Assembly: GCA_963803735.1 (NCBI GenBank)
Contig: CAWDNV010000001.1
Coordinates: forward strand, 434,001-498,000
From: Palsa-189 sp963803735
Lineage (GTDB): Bacteria > Acidobacteriota > Terriglobia > Acidiferrales > UBA7541
Reading direction: 5' to 3'
DNA length: 64,000 nt
The notes beneath the pieces were generated by a model. It was not told where the DNA came from and ran no database searches. It worked only from the letters and a program-made list of their open reading frames with translations. Each line of letters opens with the position of its first letter. Within the stretch, counting starts at the first letter, position 1. Below are positions 52,297-60,182 of this stretch, piece after piece. Made by a program: the position numbers and the translations under genes.

Positions 52297-52926
52297 ATGG
52301 GCTTATGGCAGGGAATGGTCAAAGACGGTTACAAGTTTGTTCTCCCGCTTTTGTTTGCGGGGATTGTGGCGGCGGCTCTCGGCTGGAGAATTTCCGGGGC
52401 CGTGCTGCTGTTCGTCTGTGCCGGCGTGGCTTTCTTTTTCCGGGACCCAGAACGGCTTCCGCCCGCTGAACCTGGAGTGGTGGTTTCACCAGCGGACGGC
52501 ACGATTACGGACGTGTCGGAGGAGACCTTAGGTAACTGTCCGGGTCGTCGAATCAGCATCTTTTTATCTATTTGGGATGTTCATGTGAACCGGTCGCCTA
52601 TGACGGGCCGGGTTGCTGACGTGGAATATCGGCGCGGCCGTTTTTATAACGCTATGCGCTCCCGGGCATCCGTTGATAACGAACAGAACATCATTCATCT
52701 GCAAACAGAGCGTGGGGAGATGATCTTCAAACAAATTGCCGGCGCCATTGCCCGGCGCGTGGTTTGCTGGAAGCGGCCGGGCGAGACGGTAAAATTGGGG
52801 GAGCGAATCGGCCTGATCCGGTTCGGTTCACGGATGGATGTCTGGCTGCCGCAGGACGCCGAAATCGTTGTGCGTCCTGGTCAGCACGTGGCGGGAGGAG
52901 TCAGCGTGCTGGCGCGGTGGCGATGA
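52297..52926 (+). CDS. psd: Phosphatidylserine decarboxylase
   Basis: 209 residues, the short (archaeal/Sinorhizobium-like) form. It converts phosphatidylserine to phosphatidylethanolamine. Membrane segment KFVLPLLFAGIVAAALGW is followed by VFFFRDPERLPP-like AFFFRDPERLPPAEPGVVVS, PADGTITDVSEE, SIFLSIWDVHVNRSPMTG, and the self-cleavage motif IRFGSRMD, where cleavage before Ser yields the pyruvoyl group. A hairpin (TGCGC-TCTTTA-GCGCA, 52282-52297) overlaps the start ATG. Its stop overlaps pssA as ATGA, the expected pairing in phosphatidylethanolamine synthesis. Confidence 0.92.
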   Translation: MGLWQGMVKDGYKFVLPLLFAGIVAAALGWRISGAVLLFVCAGVAFFFRDPERLPPAEPGVVVSPADGTITDVSEETLGNCPGRRISIFLSIWDVHVNRSPMTGRVADVEYRRGRFYNAMRSRASVDNEQNIIHLQTERGEMIFKQIAGAIARRVVCWKRPGETVKLGERIGLIRFGSRMDVWLPQDAEIVVRPGQHVAGGVSVLARWR

Positions 52927-53738
52927 AAGAACCGGACCAGCAGGAATTATTTATTGAGCCGCGCAATCATCGCTTGAGGCGCGGCGTTTATCTCCTTCCC
53001 AGCGCATTTACCGTCGGCAATCTGTTGTGCGGCTTTTATGCCGTCCTGGCTACGGTGAAGGGCGGCATTGTCGATCTCGATTACGCATCGCGTGCGATCG
53101 GTTTAGCCATTGTTTTTGATGCCTTCGACGGCTTTGTTGCCCGGGCTACGCACACCAATACGGAGTTCGGCAAACAGCTTGACTCCTTGGCCGACATGGT
53201 TAGCTTTGGAGTTGCGCCTGCGATTCTGGCCTACACCTGGGGTGTTCGCACCATCGCTCAAAGCGATATCCCTGAAGCGCGGCATATTTACGATTTGGCG
53301 TGGGTAGTGAGCCTGGCGTTTGCTCTGTGCTGTGCGTGGCGTCTAGCGCGCTTCAACGTACACGGGATGGCGCCGGCAGGTGGCCTGCGCTACTTTGTGG
53401 GCATGCCATGTCCCGCGGCTGCAGGAATGATCGCGGCCGTCGTGCATGCGTGGAAGGTCCCCATCGAGGACTGGCGCTGGTCCGCCGCTTGGCTAACACT
53501 GGTTCTACTCCTGGCCGGACTTATGGTGAGCACGGTACGTTACTTCAGCTTCAAGGGAATTCCCTGGGGCAGGCGCCAGCATTCATTAATTATCGTTGCA
53601 GTGGGCTTGCTTGTCTGGTCGGTTGTGGTTTATTCGGAGATTGTGTTGTTGCTGATCGCGGCCGCCTATACTGCTGCGGCGGTCACGATACATGTGGTGC
53701 GTCTTGTTCGGCACCGCCTCGTTTCGCGTACCGCCTGA
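52923..53738 (+). CDS. pssA: CDP-diacylglycerol-serine O-phosphatidyltransferase
   Basis: 271 residues from the ATG at 52923, overlapping the psd stop by four bases (ATGA). It makes phosphatidylserine from CDP-diacylglycerol and serine. The CDP-alcohol phosphotransferase motif is FDGFVARATHTNTEFGKQLD then SLADMVSFGVAPA, matching DGx2ARx8Gx3Dx3D, between membrane helices (GIVDLDYASRAIGLAIVF, LVVSLAFALCCAW-like, WLTLVLLLAGLMVSTVRYF, SLIIVAVGLLVWSVVVYSEI). The N-terminal charged segment is cytosolic. Together with psd it gives a complete route to phosphatidylethanolamine. Confidence 0.93.
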   Translation: MKEPDQQELFIEPRNHRLRRGVYLLPSAFTVGNLLCGFYAVLATVKGGIVDLDYASRAIGLAIVFDAFDGFVARATHTNTEFGKQLDSLADMVSFGVAPAILAYTWGVRTIAQSDIPEARHIYDLAWVVSLAFALCCAWRLARFNVHGMAPAGGLRYFVGMPCPAAAGMIAAVVHAWKVPIEDWRWSAAWLTLVLLLAGLMVSTVRYFSFKGIPWGRRQHSLIIVAVGLLVWSVVVYSEIVLLLIAAAYTAAAVTIHVVRLVRHRLVSRTA

Positions 53739-53741
53739 GCG

Positions 53742-54767
53742 ATGCCCCTTCCAGAGCACTCGCTGCGGGTGGCCATTGCCGGAGCCACCACGCTACGTGG
53801 AAAAGATTTGAAATATTGGCTTGAAGAGGGTGGTTTTCCCGCGGGGGAAATCAGACTCGTTGATGAGGAAATAGCTTCAGGCACGCTCACCGAAGTTGCG
53901 GGCGAGCCCGCCATCGTTCAGTCCATCAACGAAAGCAGTTTTGAGGGTTTGCGGTTCGTCTTTTTTGCTGGTTCGGCGGCATTTGCGGCAAAGCACGGGC
54001 CCGCTGCCGACAAAGCCGGAGCTTCGGTGATTGATATGACGGGAGGGTCATGGGCCGCCTCTCGCGCACGACCATGGATACCCCGGCTCGATGCATTGAT
54101 TTCGCCTCCCACTCCCTCTGCGTTGCCGAACGATCACTATCACACCTGGGTTGCGCCTTCGACCCCAGCGATTGTGGCATGTTCACTGGCAGCCGCCTTT
54201 GCCGACTTGTCTCCGGCGCGTGTTGCGATCACATTCTTTCAGCCGGTTTCCGAACGCGGCGATGAGGGCGTAACCGAATTGGAAGGACAAACGACCAAGC
54301 TGCTCTCCTTTCAACCGATGCCCCAGCGAGTTTTCGATACACAGGTAGCGTTTAACCTTACTGCTCGTTGGGGCTCAGAAAGCACAGAACGGCTCTCCAA
54401 CGCGCGAACCGCCATTGCCCGCGAAATACAACGATATCTCGCGGACCGCATCTCACTACCTGCGGTTACCCTTATTCAGGCGCCGGTCTTTTATGGACAT
54501 GCGTTTGCAGCGTGGGCTGAGTTCAAGGGCCCCATGAACGAAGAAACTCTAGCCACGAAGCTGAAGACCGCGGGATTTAATGTAGTTCCTCCGGATGAAC
54601 CAAGCCCGTCAAACCTCACTGCCGCCGGGGAAGCGCACCCGTTGATCACTGTCCCTGAACGCGACGCCAACGTCGCCAACGGATATTGGTTCTGGGGTGC
54701 CGCTGATAACTTTCGATTGGCCAGCGTGAATGCAGCTCAAATCGCAGAGAGGCTCCTTGCGTCCTAG
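53742..54767 (+). CDS. Aspartate-semialdehyde-dehydrogenase-like protein lacking the catalytic Cys
   Basis: 341 residues, starting four bases after the pssA stop. The fold of the Asd/ArgC family is visible: LRVAIAGATTLRGKDLKYWL (nucleotide loop), RFVFFAGSAAFAAKHGPAAD, VIDMTGGSW and the C-terminal VANGYWFWGAADNFRLASVN then AAQIAERLL. At the catalytic loop the family ANPNCST is replaced by VAPSTPAIVACS, so the Cys aligns with Thr141. The later RVPVxxGHS motif becomes QAPVFYGHAF: His is kept and Arg lost. Dehydrogenase activity is therefore unlikely. It sits upstream of lptE in an envelope/replication operon and may be a structural or regulatory pseudoenzyme. Role unknown. Confidence 0.7.
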   Translation: MPLPEHSLRVAIAGATTLRGKDLKYWLEEGGFPAGEIRLVDEEIASGTLTEVAGEPAIVQSINESSFEGLRFVFFAGSAAFAAKHGPAADKAGASVIDMTGGSWAASRARPWIPRLDALISPPTPSALPNDHYHTWVAPSTPAIVACSLAAAFADLSPARVAITFFQPVSERGDEGVTELEGQTTKLLSFQPMPQRVFDTQVAFNLTARWGSESTERLSNARTAIAREIQRYLADRISLPAVTLIQAPVFYGHAFAAWAEFKGPMNEETLATKLKTAGFNVVPPDEPSPSNLTAAGEAHPLITVPERDANVANGYWFWGAADNFRLASVNAAQIAERLLAS

Positions 54768-55293
54768 CCGGAGCTTCATCTGCGTACCGATACGTTGGAT
54801 GCTGGTGGCTGTTTTGGCCGCAAGTGGTTGCGGCTATCGCGTTGTGGGCCGGACAAATACTCTGCCGGAGGGGACTCACACGATAGCCATACCGGCGTTT
54901 GCCAATCGGACGACCCAATATCGAATCGAGCAGATCCTGACGCAGGCCGTGACGCACGAGTTCATCGCCCGGACGAATTATCGGGTTGTTCCCGACGCCG
55001 ACGGCGCTGATCTCGTGCTCCAAGGAGAAGTGACGAATCTAGTGAGTGGCGCCGTTCTCTACGATCCTACAACGGGCCGTGCGACCACAGTGCTGGTCAC
55101 GGTAAACCTCAGAGTTTCGTTGCAGGATCGCGCCGGCAAAAATTTGTACCGGAATAATAATTTCGTATTCCGCGAGCCCTATGAAATCTCTGTGGATATC
55201 CCTTCTTTTTTCCAGGAAGAAGGTCCGGCACTCGATCGCATGTCGCGGGATTTTGCAGCGCAGCTTGTATCCGACGTTCTCGAGAACTTCTGA
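54757..55293 (+). CDS. lptE: LPS-assembly lipoprotein LptE
   Basis: 178 residues from the TTG at 54757, chosen because it gives a short basic leader before the lipobox (MLVAVLAASGCGYRVVGRTN); an ATG at 54730 adds nine residues. The acylated Cys begins the mature protein. The domain reads LPEGTHTIAIPAFANRTTQY, RIEQILTQAVTHEFIARTNY, LVLQGEVTNLVSG and FFQEEGPALDRMSRDFAAQL, as in LptE/RlpB, the plug of the LptD translocon in the outer membrane. The start overlaps the Asd-like gene by 11 bp and the stop overlaps holA as TGATG. Confidence 0.9.
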   Translation: MRPSRSFICVPIRWMLVAVLAASGCGYRVVGRTNTLPEGTHTIAIPAFANRTTQYRIEQILTQAVTHEFIARTNYRVVPDADGADLVLQGEVTNLVSGAVLYDPTTGRATTVLVTVNLRVSLQDRAGKNLYRNNNFVFREPYEISVDIPSFFQEEGPALDRMSRDFAAQLVSDVLENF

Positions 55294-56324
55294 TGCCTAC
55301 AATCTCCGCCGAATCTCTAGTTACACGGCTGACCAAAAGCAAGGCCGGGTCTTCGGTCCTGCTGCTTGGTAAAGACGCCTATTTGCGGGATGTTTTCCGG
55401 GAGCGAGTGATCGAAACATCGACCGATCCTGCGGCGCGAGGTTGGGCGGTATCGCGGTTTTCAGCAGATGAAGGCGAAATAGGGCAGGCGTTGGCGCAGG
55501 CCCAGACCGTCCCCATGCTGGCACTCCGGCAAGTTGTAATCGTGACGCAAGTCGAAGCACTCGAGCAAATGCCAGAGGAGCGGCGAGAGGCGGAAACGCG
55601 GAACCTGGCGGATTACTTGACCAACCCCGCTCCGTTTACCGTCCTGATTCTTGAGGCCGGGGAACTGGATCAACGCACGAAATTCGCAAAACTGCTGCTG
55701 GAAAAGGTACTGGTGGTGGCGGCGGAGCTTCCTGAGGAACCTCACGAGCGGGCACGAACAGCAGCAATGCTGGCCAGCCAAATGGCGCGCGAACGAAATT
55801 CCGTTCTTGAAGACCAGGCGGCGGAGGAACTAGCTGATCTTTGCAATTGTGATCTCGGCGCTATGCGAAGCGAGATCGAGAAGCTGGCTACGTATGCGGG
55901 GGAGGGCCAGCCCATTCGGCGCGAGGATGTGGAAGCGCTGGTCGTTTCGGAGAAGAAATATTCTGTGTGGGAGCTCGCGGAAGTCTTAGCTAGCCGGCAG
56001 CGCGCCCGGGCATTTCACTTTTTGGCGAACGTGCTGCAGCAGGGAGAAGCGGCGCCCGCACTGATCGGTGCAATGGCCTGGATGTATCGAAAGTTGATCG
56101 AGGCGCAACAGCTGAGTCCGCAAACTTCGTCGTATCAAGCCGCAGGCCGCCTGGGCATGCGAGCCGCTACGGCCGAACTGGCAATTCGCCACGCTAAAAA
56201 AATCCCACGCCGGCAGCTCGTTGAAGGATTGCGCGCACTTTACGATGCGGACAGCACACTCAAAGCGGGTGCGACGAACGATCGCGCAGTAATGGAGTTT
56301 GTGGTCGCCCGACTTACGGCTTAA
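55293..56324 (+). CDS. holA: DNA polymerase III subunit delta
   Basis: 343 residues. Clamp-loader subunit: SSVLLLGKDAYLRDVFRERV in the N-terminal AAA+-like domain, QTVPMLALRQVVIVTQVEAL, DQRTKFAKLLL, RNSVLEDQAAEELADLCNCD, and the C-terminal helices LASRQRARAFHFLANVLQQG and KIPRRQLVEGLRALYDADST. The usual lptE-holA-rpsT (reverse) arrangement is seen. The start overlaps lptE as TGATG. It is the last gene of the run that began with tsaB. Confidence 0.92.
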   Translation: MPTISAESLVTRLTKSKAGSSVLLLGKDAYLRDVFRERVIETSTDPAARGWAVSRFSADEGEIGQALAQAQTVPMLALRQVVIVTQVEALEQMPEERREAETRNLADYLTNPAPFTVLILEAGELDQRTKFAKLLLEKVLVVAAELPEEPHERARTAAMLASQMARERNSVLEDQAAEELADLCNCDLGAMRSEIEKLATYAGEGQPIRREDVEALVVSEKKYSVWELAEVLASRQRARAFHFLANVLQQGEAAPALIGAMAWMYRKLIEAQQLSPQTSSYQAAGRLGMRAATAELAIRHAKKIPRRQLVEGLRALYDADSTLKAGATNDRAVMEFVVARLTA

Positions 56325-56366
56325 TGAGAGCCCACAAGACTACTGATTTAAAAACGGGCTGGTGAG

Positions 56367-56672
56367 TTATGCTCGCGCTTGCGCTTGCAGATTGTTGCAG
56401 GCAACCGAGAGGCGAGACTTATACCGATTTGCCGTATTCTTGGTGAGGACGCCTTTGGCAACGGCACGGTCAATGGATGCAACGGTAGACGAAAGCAGCT
56501 TGCCTGCCGCTGCGCCGTCGCCCGAATTGATGGCGCCCCGCAACGACTTGATCATGGAGCGCACACGGGTACGGTTCGACCGGTTAATGGCGGAACGCTT
56601 GATCGATTGCGCCGCGCGCTTCAGTACGGATTTCTTGCGCTTCTTTACCTTAGTGGCTGTTCCCTGAGCCAT
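56367..56672 (-). CDS. rpsT: 30S ribosomal protein S20
   Basis: 101 residues. The basic helical sequence KVKKRKKSVLKRAAQSIKRS and INRSNRTRVRSMIKSLRGAI, then IDRAVAKGVLTKNTANRYKS, is S20. AAAGGAG lies eight bases before the ATG at 56672. It is a small primary 16S rRNA-binding protein. It converges on holA with 42 bp between stops and diverges from the TPM gene. Confidence 0.95.
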   Translation of the reverse strand: MAQGTATKVKKRKKSVLKRAAQSIKRSAINRSNRTRVRSMIKSLRGAINSGDGAAAGKLLSSTVASIDRAVAKGVLTKNTANRYKSRLSVACNNLQAQARA

Positions 56673-56747
56673 CCATTGCTCCTTTTTTCAACGCGAAGCG
56701 ATTACGGTAGCCGACGACAGCAGCTTTGTCAAACACGCGGCGTCGCG

Positions 56748-57563
56748 GTGCTGTTGTACGCGGCGATCACTCTGGCCGTCTTTTTCTCAGCCGGTTGCGT
56801 GTCGACTCTCGCGGCCGCCGAAAAGGTCGAGCAGCTCTCACCGCAAGGTTACGTCAACGATTTCGCGGGTGTCATCGATTCCGATTCGCGCCAAAGGATC
56901 ACAGCTTTATGTGAAGAATTGGACCAAAAAGCGGATGCACAGCTTGCTGTCGTCACCATCCACACGCTCGAAGGCGATACAGCTCAGAACTTTGCGAACA
57001 GCTTATTCGAAAAATGGGGTGTAGGGCCCAAAGGCAAAGATCGTGGCGTCATGGTGCTGCTCGCGGTGGACGACCACAAATATTGGACCGAGGTCGGATA
57101 CGGGCTGGAACCGATTCTGCCCGATGGAAAAGTAGGTGGCTTCGGCCGCCAGATGCTGCCGCTCCTCAGGCAGAACCAGTACAGCGCTGCGCTCTTACAG
57201 ATTTCGTCTCAAATCGCCTCCACAATCGCCCAGGATCGTGGTGTTACCCTCGCCCAAGGAACACCGGGTGCCACACCTCCGCCCGAAGAATCTCCGCAGC
57301 CGTCGCCTTTCGGAATTCCACCCGTATTGCTGAATCTACTTATCCTGCTGCTCATTTTCGGTGGCTGGCGACTCCTGGCTTTTTTATTCGCTCTCGGCGG
57401 GCTATCGCGATATCGACGCGGAGGCGGATACCGGGGCGGGTGGGGGATTGGTCCTATGGGGGGCTGGGGCGGGGGGGGCTATGGTGGAAGTAGCGGGGGC
57501 GGAGGTTTTGGTGGCTTCGGCGGTGGAGCCTCGGGAGGCGGCGGAGCGGGAGGAAGTTGGTAG
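56748..57563 (+). CDS. TPM-domain (DUF477) exported membrane protein
   Basis: 271 residues from the GTG at 56748; the frame is open further but runs antisense to rpsT. The signal is lipoprotein-like (ITLAVFFSAGC). Residues about 33-180 are a TPM domain: GYVNDFAGVIDSDSRQRITA, LAVVTIHTLEGDTAQNFANS, LFEKWGVGPKGKDRGVMVLL, GYGLEPILPDGKVGGFGRQM. A single helix (VLLNLLILLLIFGGWRLLAF) follows, then a Gly-rich tail (GGGGYGGSSGGGGFGGFGGG). TPM proteins act in the envelope, for example in photosystem repair or with LemA. LemA follows two genes later. Confidence 0.85.
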   Translation: MLLYAAITLAVFFSAGCVSTLAAAEKVEQLSPQGYVNDFAGVIDSDSRQRITALCEELDQKADAQLAVVTIHTLEGDTAQNFANSLFEKWGVGPKGKDRGVMVLLAVDDHKYWTEVGYGLEPILPDGKVGGFGRQMLPLLRQNQYSAALLQISSQIASTIAQDRGVTLAQGTPGATPPPEESPQPSPFGIPPVLLNLLILLLIFGGWRLLAFLFALGGLSRYRRGGGYRGGWGIGPMGGWGGGGYGGSSGGGGFGGFGGGASGGGGAGGSW

Positions 57564-57576
57564 TATCGAGACGCGT

Positions 57577-58293
57577 ATGGACAAAGAAAAGGATCTGAAC
57601 GAGCTTGTTGCGCGTCTGAAGCAAGCGGCAGGTTCAAACCTGAGCGCGGTAGTTCTGTATGGCTCTGCTGTGGACCACGATTTTCGCGAACATTCGGACA
57701 TCAATATTCTGTGCCTGCTCCATCGGCTAGGGGTCGCCGTCTTGGAGGGCCTGCGGCCTGTGGGTTTGTGGTGGTGGCGTAAAGGCCATCCGACGCCGCT
57801 GGTTTTTACTTTCGCCGAGTTGCGGAATTCCGCCGACGTGTTCTCGATCGAACTTCTAGACATGAAAGCCCGACATCGGATGTTGGAGGGCGAGGATTTC
57901 CTCGCTGAGCTGCAGGTACCTATGGCTCAGCACAAATTGCAGGTTGAGCGGGAACTGCGCGTTAATGTCATCCGCCTGCGTCAATCGTATTTGCGTATTT
58001 CGGGCCGGCGCTCCGAGCTCGCGGAATTGTTGATTGCATCCGCCTCTTCGTTTGGTACGCTTTTTCGTCACGCGCTGATAGCTCTGGGGCAGGAAGCGCC
58101 CAGTTCGGCCCGTGAAGCGGCCGATCGGTTGGCCAAGCTATTCGCCGTGGATGCGGCTCCTTTCCATCTTGTGTTGGATCTGCGTGAGGGCAAGAGTGCA
58201 GGTGGAGAAATGAACCTGGAGGCGGTGTTCGCGCCATATTTGGATTTGGTTGCACGCGTGGCCGAAGAGATCGACCGGCGCCTGCAGAGTTGA
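57577..58293 (+). CDS. Nucleotidyltransferase-like protein with altered active site
   Basis: 238 residues from the ATG at 57577. The N-terminal polymerase-beta-type motif is VVLYGSAVDHDFREHSDINI: Gly29-Ser30 and Asp41 are kept, but the second carboxylate (SDID expected) is Asn43. The rest is mostly helical (VNVIRLRQSYLRISGRRSEL, AELLIASASSFGTLFRHALI) with a hint of a HEPN-like bundle at the end, so the protein resembles an MNT and HEPN pair in one chain. Because one catalytic Asp is missing, transferase activity is doubtful. It lies between TPM and LemA genes, all on one strand. Confidence 0.6.
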   Translation: MDKEKDLNELVARLKQAAGSNLSAVVLYGSAVDHDFREHSDINILCLLHRLGVAVLEGLRPVGLWWWRKGHPTPLVFTFAELRNSADVFSIELLDMKARHRMLEGEDFLAELQVPMAQHKLQVERELRVNVIRLRQSYLRISGRRSELAELLIASASSFGTLFRHALIALGQEAPSSAREAADRLAKLFAVDAAPFHLVLDLREGKSAGGEMNLEAVFAPYLDLVARVAEEIDRRLQS

Positions 58294-58379
58294 ACGCAAT
58301 TCAGACGAAATTATTATTTTGTTTTGATCGAATATTGTGAAGGCGAGGGTGCTCGTTTCCAGCGATCGAAGGTGGGTGT

Positions 58380-58964
58380 ATGAAAAGAGCGTGGACTTCC
58401 GTGGTTTTAGTGGGTGTTGCGGCCCTGGCAATTGGGTTAATGTACGTTGGACGCCGCAATCAAATGGTGGTGAAGAGCCAGGCGGTTGAAGCCCAATGGC
58501 ATCAAGTTGATGTCGATCTCCAACGGCGGGCCGACCTGATTCCGAACCTCGTCGAGACGGTCAAGGGTTATGCCTCACAGGAACAAACCGTTTTTGGCGA
58601 TATCGCCAAAGCGCGTTCGGCGCTGCTAAGCGCGCAGTCTCCGTCAGAGCGTATTGCTGCCAACGCGCAACTTGAGGGCGCGCTCGGTCGGCTGCTCGTG
58701 ATCGTAGAGAATTACCCGCAGCTTAAATCGAATGAAAATTTCCTGCGTTTGCAGGATGAGCTCGCAGGAACAGAGAACCGAATTGCCGTGGAACGCCGGC
58801 GATATAACGAGGCCGTGCAGGATTACAACACGTATATCGGCCTTTTTCCCAATAATATTGTTGCGGGCTGGGCCGGGTTTAAACCAAATAACGCGTATTT
58901 CTCAGCGACCGAAAGCGGCAGGGAAGTGCCGAAAGTCGCATTCCCTGCGCCAGCCACGAAGTGA
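58380..58964 (+). CDS. lemA: LemA family protein
   Basis: 194 residues. A single N-terminal helix (SVVLVGVAALAIGLMYVGR) anchors a helical bundle that starts with VVKSQAVEAQWHQVDVDLQR, RRADLIPNLVETVKGYASQE, and continues with YPQLKSNENFLRLQDELAGT, ENRIAVERRRYNEAVQDYNT and FPNNIVAGWAGF, all LemA hallmarks. LemA and TPM genes are usually adjacent; here a nucleotidyltransferase-like gene lies between them. The function of LemA is uncertain, linked to envelope stress or membrane remodelling. Confidence 0.92.
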   Translation: MKRAWTSVVLVGVAALAIGLMYVGRRNQMVVKSQAVEAQWHQVDVDLQRRADLIPNLVETVKGYASQEQTVFGDIAKARSALLSAQSPSERIAANAQLEGALGRLLVIVENYPQLKSNENFLRLQDELAGTENRIAVERRRYNEAVQDYNTYIGLFPNNIVAGWAGFKPNNAYFSATESGREVPKVAFPAPATK

Positions 58965-59087
58965 GCCATTCCGGTACCAGTTCAAATCAATTTGCTGGAA
59001 ACATGGAAACACAGGGGTTATAGATGCCCTTATTGACCGCTCACAAGCGTTCGGCTAGGCTGAGACAAGTTCGGGCGTAGATCGCTC

Positions 59088-59145
59088 GGAGGAGATACAA
59101 CAGTTGCGGCTTGCTGCCGAAACGCAATTGCCGCAAATTTTATGA
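59088..59145 (+). other. Leader ORF and hairpin upstream of phoH
   Basis: GGAGGAG (59088-59094) is a strong ribosome binding site nine bases before a TTG at 59104. That TTG opens a 13-residue frame (MRLAAETQLPQIL) whose TGA stop (59143-59145) overlaps the phoH ATG (59142) as ATGA. TTGCGGC (59104-59110) and GCCGCAA (59130-59136) form a seven-bp inverted repeat. phoH itself has no ribosome binding site, so re-initiation from the leader is plausible. Confidence 0.45.
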
Positions 59146-60167
59146 GACGTACGGTACAGATTGCCGGGCAAGTTGAAAACCTTTTTGGCACTCTGGACGA
59201 GAACCTGAAGCTCTTCGAGTCCGCGCTTCACGTAACCACTTTCTTCCATAATGATCGCCTGACAGTTGAAGGCGAGCCCCAACAAGTGGATCGCGCTGTT
59301 CAAATCCTCGATCAGTATAACGATCTAGTGCGCGAGGGCCGGCGGATGGATAACGGCTCAGTTAAGGCTCTGCTGCGTGTGGCAGCCGAGGATCCCAAGA
59401 CCAGCCTTCGTCATATCCTCGAGCCGGGGCAGCCTGCGCAGCCGCGCCACTTTGGCAAGAAATCGATCACTCCCAAAAGCTCGAATCAGCGGCGCTACAT
59501 GGAGGATATCGAGCATCACGATATGGTTTTTGCCATTGGCCCGGGAGGAACAGGCAAGACATATCTGGCTGTTGCCATGGCCGTATCGGCGCTATTAGCG
59601 AAGCAAGTGAACCGCATCATTTTGGCGCGACCGGCAGTAGAAGCCGGTGAGCGCCTCGGTTTTCTTCCTGGCACACTTCAACAAAAGATCGATCCCTACA
59701 TGCGTCCGCTTTACGATGCGCTTTATGACCTTCTGGACACGGACAAACTCGAGCGATTTGTCGACAAAGGAATCATAGAGGTGGCACCCCTAGCTTTCAT
59801 GCGCGGACGAACGCTCAATGATTCGTTCGTTATTCTGGATGAGGCTCAAAACACGACCAGCGAACAAATGAAGATGTTCCTGACGCGCCTGGGCTTCAAC
59901 TCCAAGGCCGTGATCACCGGGGATATTACGCAAATTGACTTGCCATCGGGCCGCCGTTCCGGTCTGATCGAAGCCATCGACGTTGTCGGAAAAATCGAAG
60001 GCATCGCATTCGTTTACTTTAACGAGCGCGATGTTGTGCGCCATAACCTGGTGCAGCAGATCATAAAAGCGTATGACGAGTTCGCAGGCACGCCGGCGCG
60101 TTCTGTTCCGGCGCCGACTGCGCCTGAGAAAAATCCTAACCCGGCTCATTCCGACGTAAAAAGATAG
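59142..60167 (+). CDS. phoH: PhoH-family ATPase
   Basis: 341 residues. The N-terminal KH-like part (VQIAGQVENLFGTLDENLKL, VEGEPQQVDRAVQIL) leads to the P-loop AIGPGGTGKTYLAVAMAV (Walker A at 133-140), RPAVEAGERLGFLPG, MRGRTLNDSFVILDEAQNTT (Walker B) and TGDITQIDLPSGRRSGL. PhoH-like proteins are cytoplasmic ATPases connected to RNA metabolism and usually lie next to ybeY, as here. The C-terminal 30 residues are Pro/Ala-rich and disordered. The start lacks a ribosome binding site, see the leader ORF. Confidence 0.93.
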   Translation: MRRTVQIAGQVENLFGTLDENLKLFESALHVTTFFHNDRLTVEGEPQQVDRAVQILDQYNDLVREGRRMDNGSVKALLRVAAEDPKTSLRHILEPGQPAQPRHFGKKSITPKSSNQRRYMEDIEHHDMVFAIGPGGTGKTYLAVAMAVSALLAKQVNRIILARPAVEAGERLGFLPGTLQQKIDPYMRPLYDALYDLLDTDKLERFVDKGIIEVAPLAFMRGRTLNDSFVILDEAQNTTSEQMKMFLTRLGFNSKAVITGDITQIDLPSGRRSGLIEAIDVVGKIEGIAFVYFNERDVVRHNLVQQIIKAYDEFAGTPARSVPAPTAPEKNPNPAHSDVKR

Positions 60168-60182
60168 CCTGGCTCTGCAGGC

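Noticed and set aside
56379..56747. N-terminal extension of the TPM protein to 56379
   Set aside because: It runs through the rpsT gene on the opposite strand and lacks a signal; the lipoprotein-type signal begins near 56748.
57420..57560. GC-rich direct repeats
   Set aside because: They encode the Gly-rich tail of the TPM protein and need no separate explanation.
57630..57645. GGTTCAAACC resembling a tRNA T-loop
   Set aside because: Inside the nucleotidyltransferase-like coding frame with no acceptor stem or anticodon arm. I found no complete tRNA in any intergenic region.
57577..58293. Nucleotidyltransferase considered as an MNT/HEPN toxin-antitoxin
   Set aside because: Single chain of 238 residues, one catalytic Asp replaced, and placed within an envelope gene set; no second toxin gene is present.
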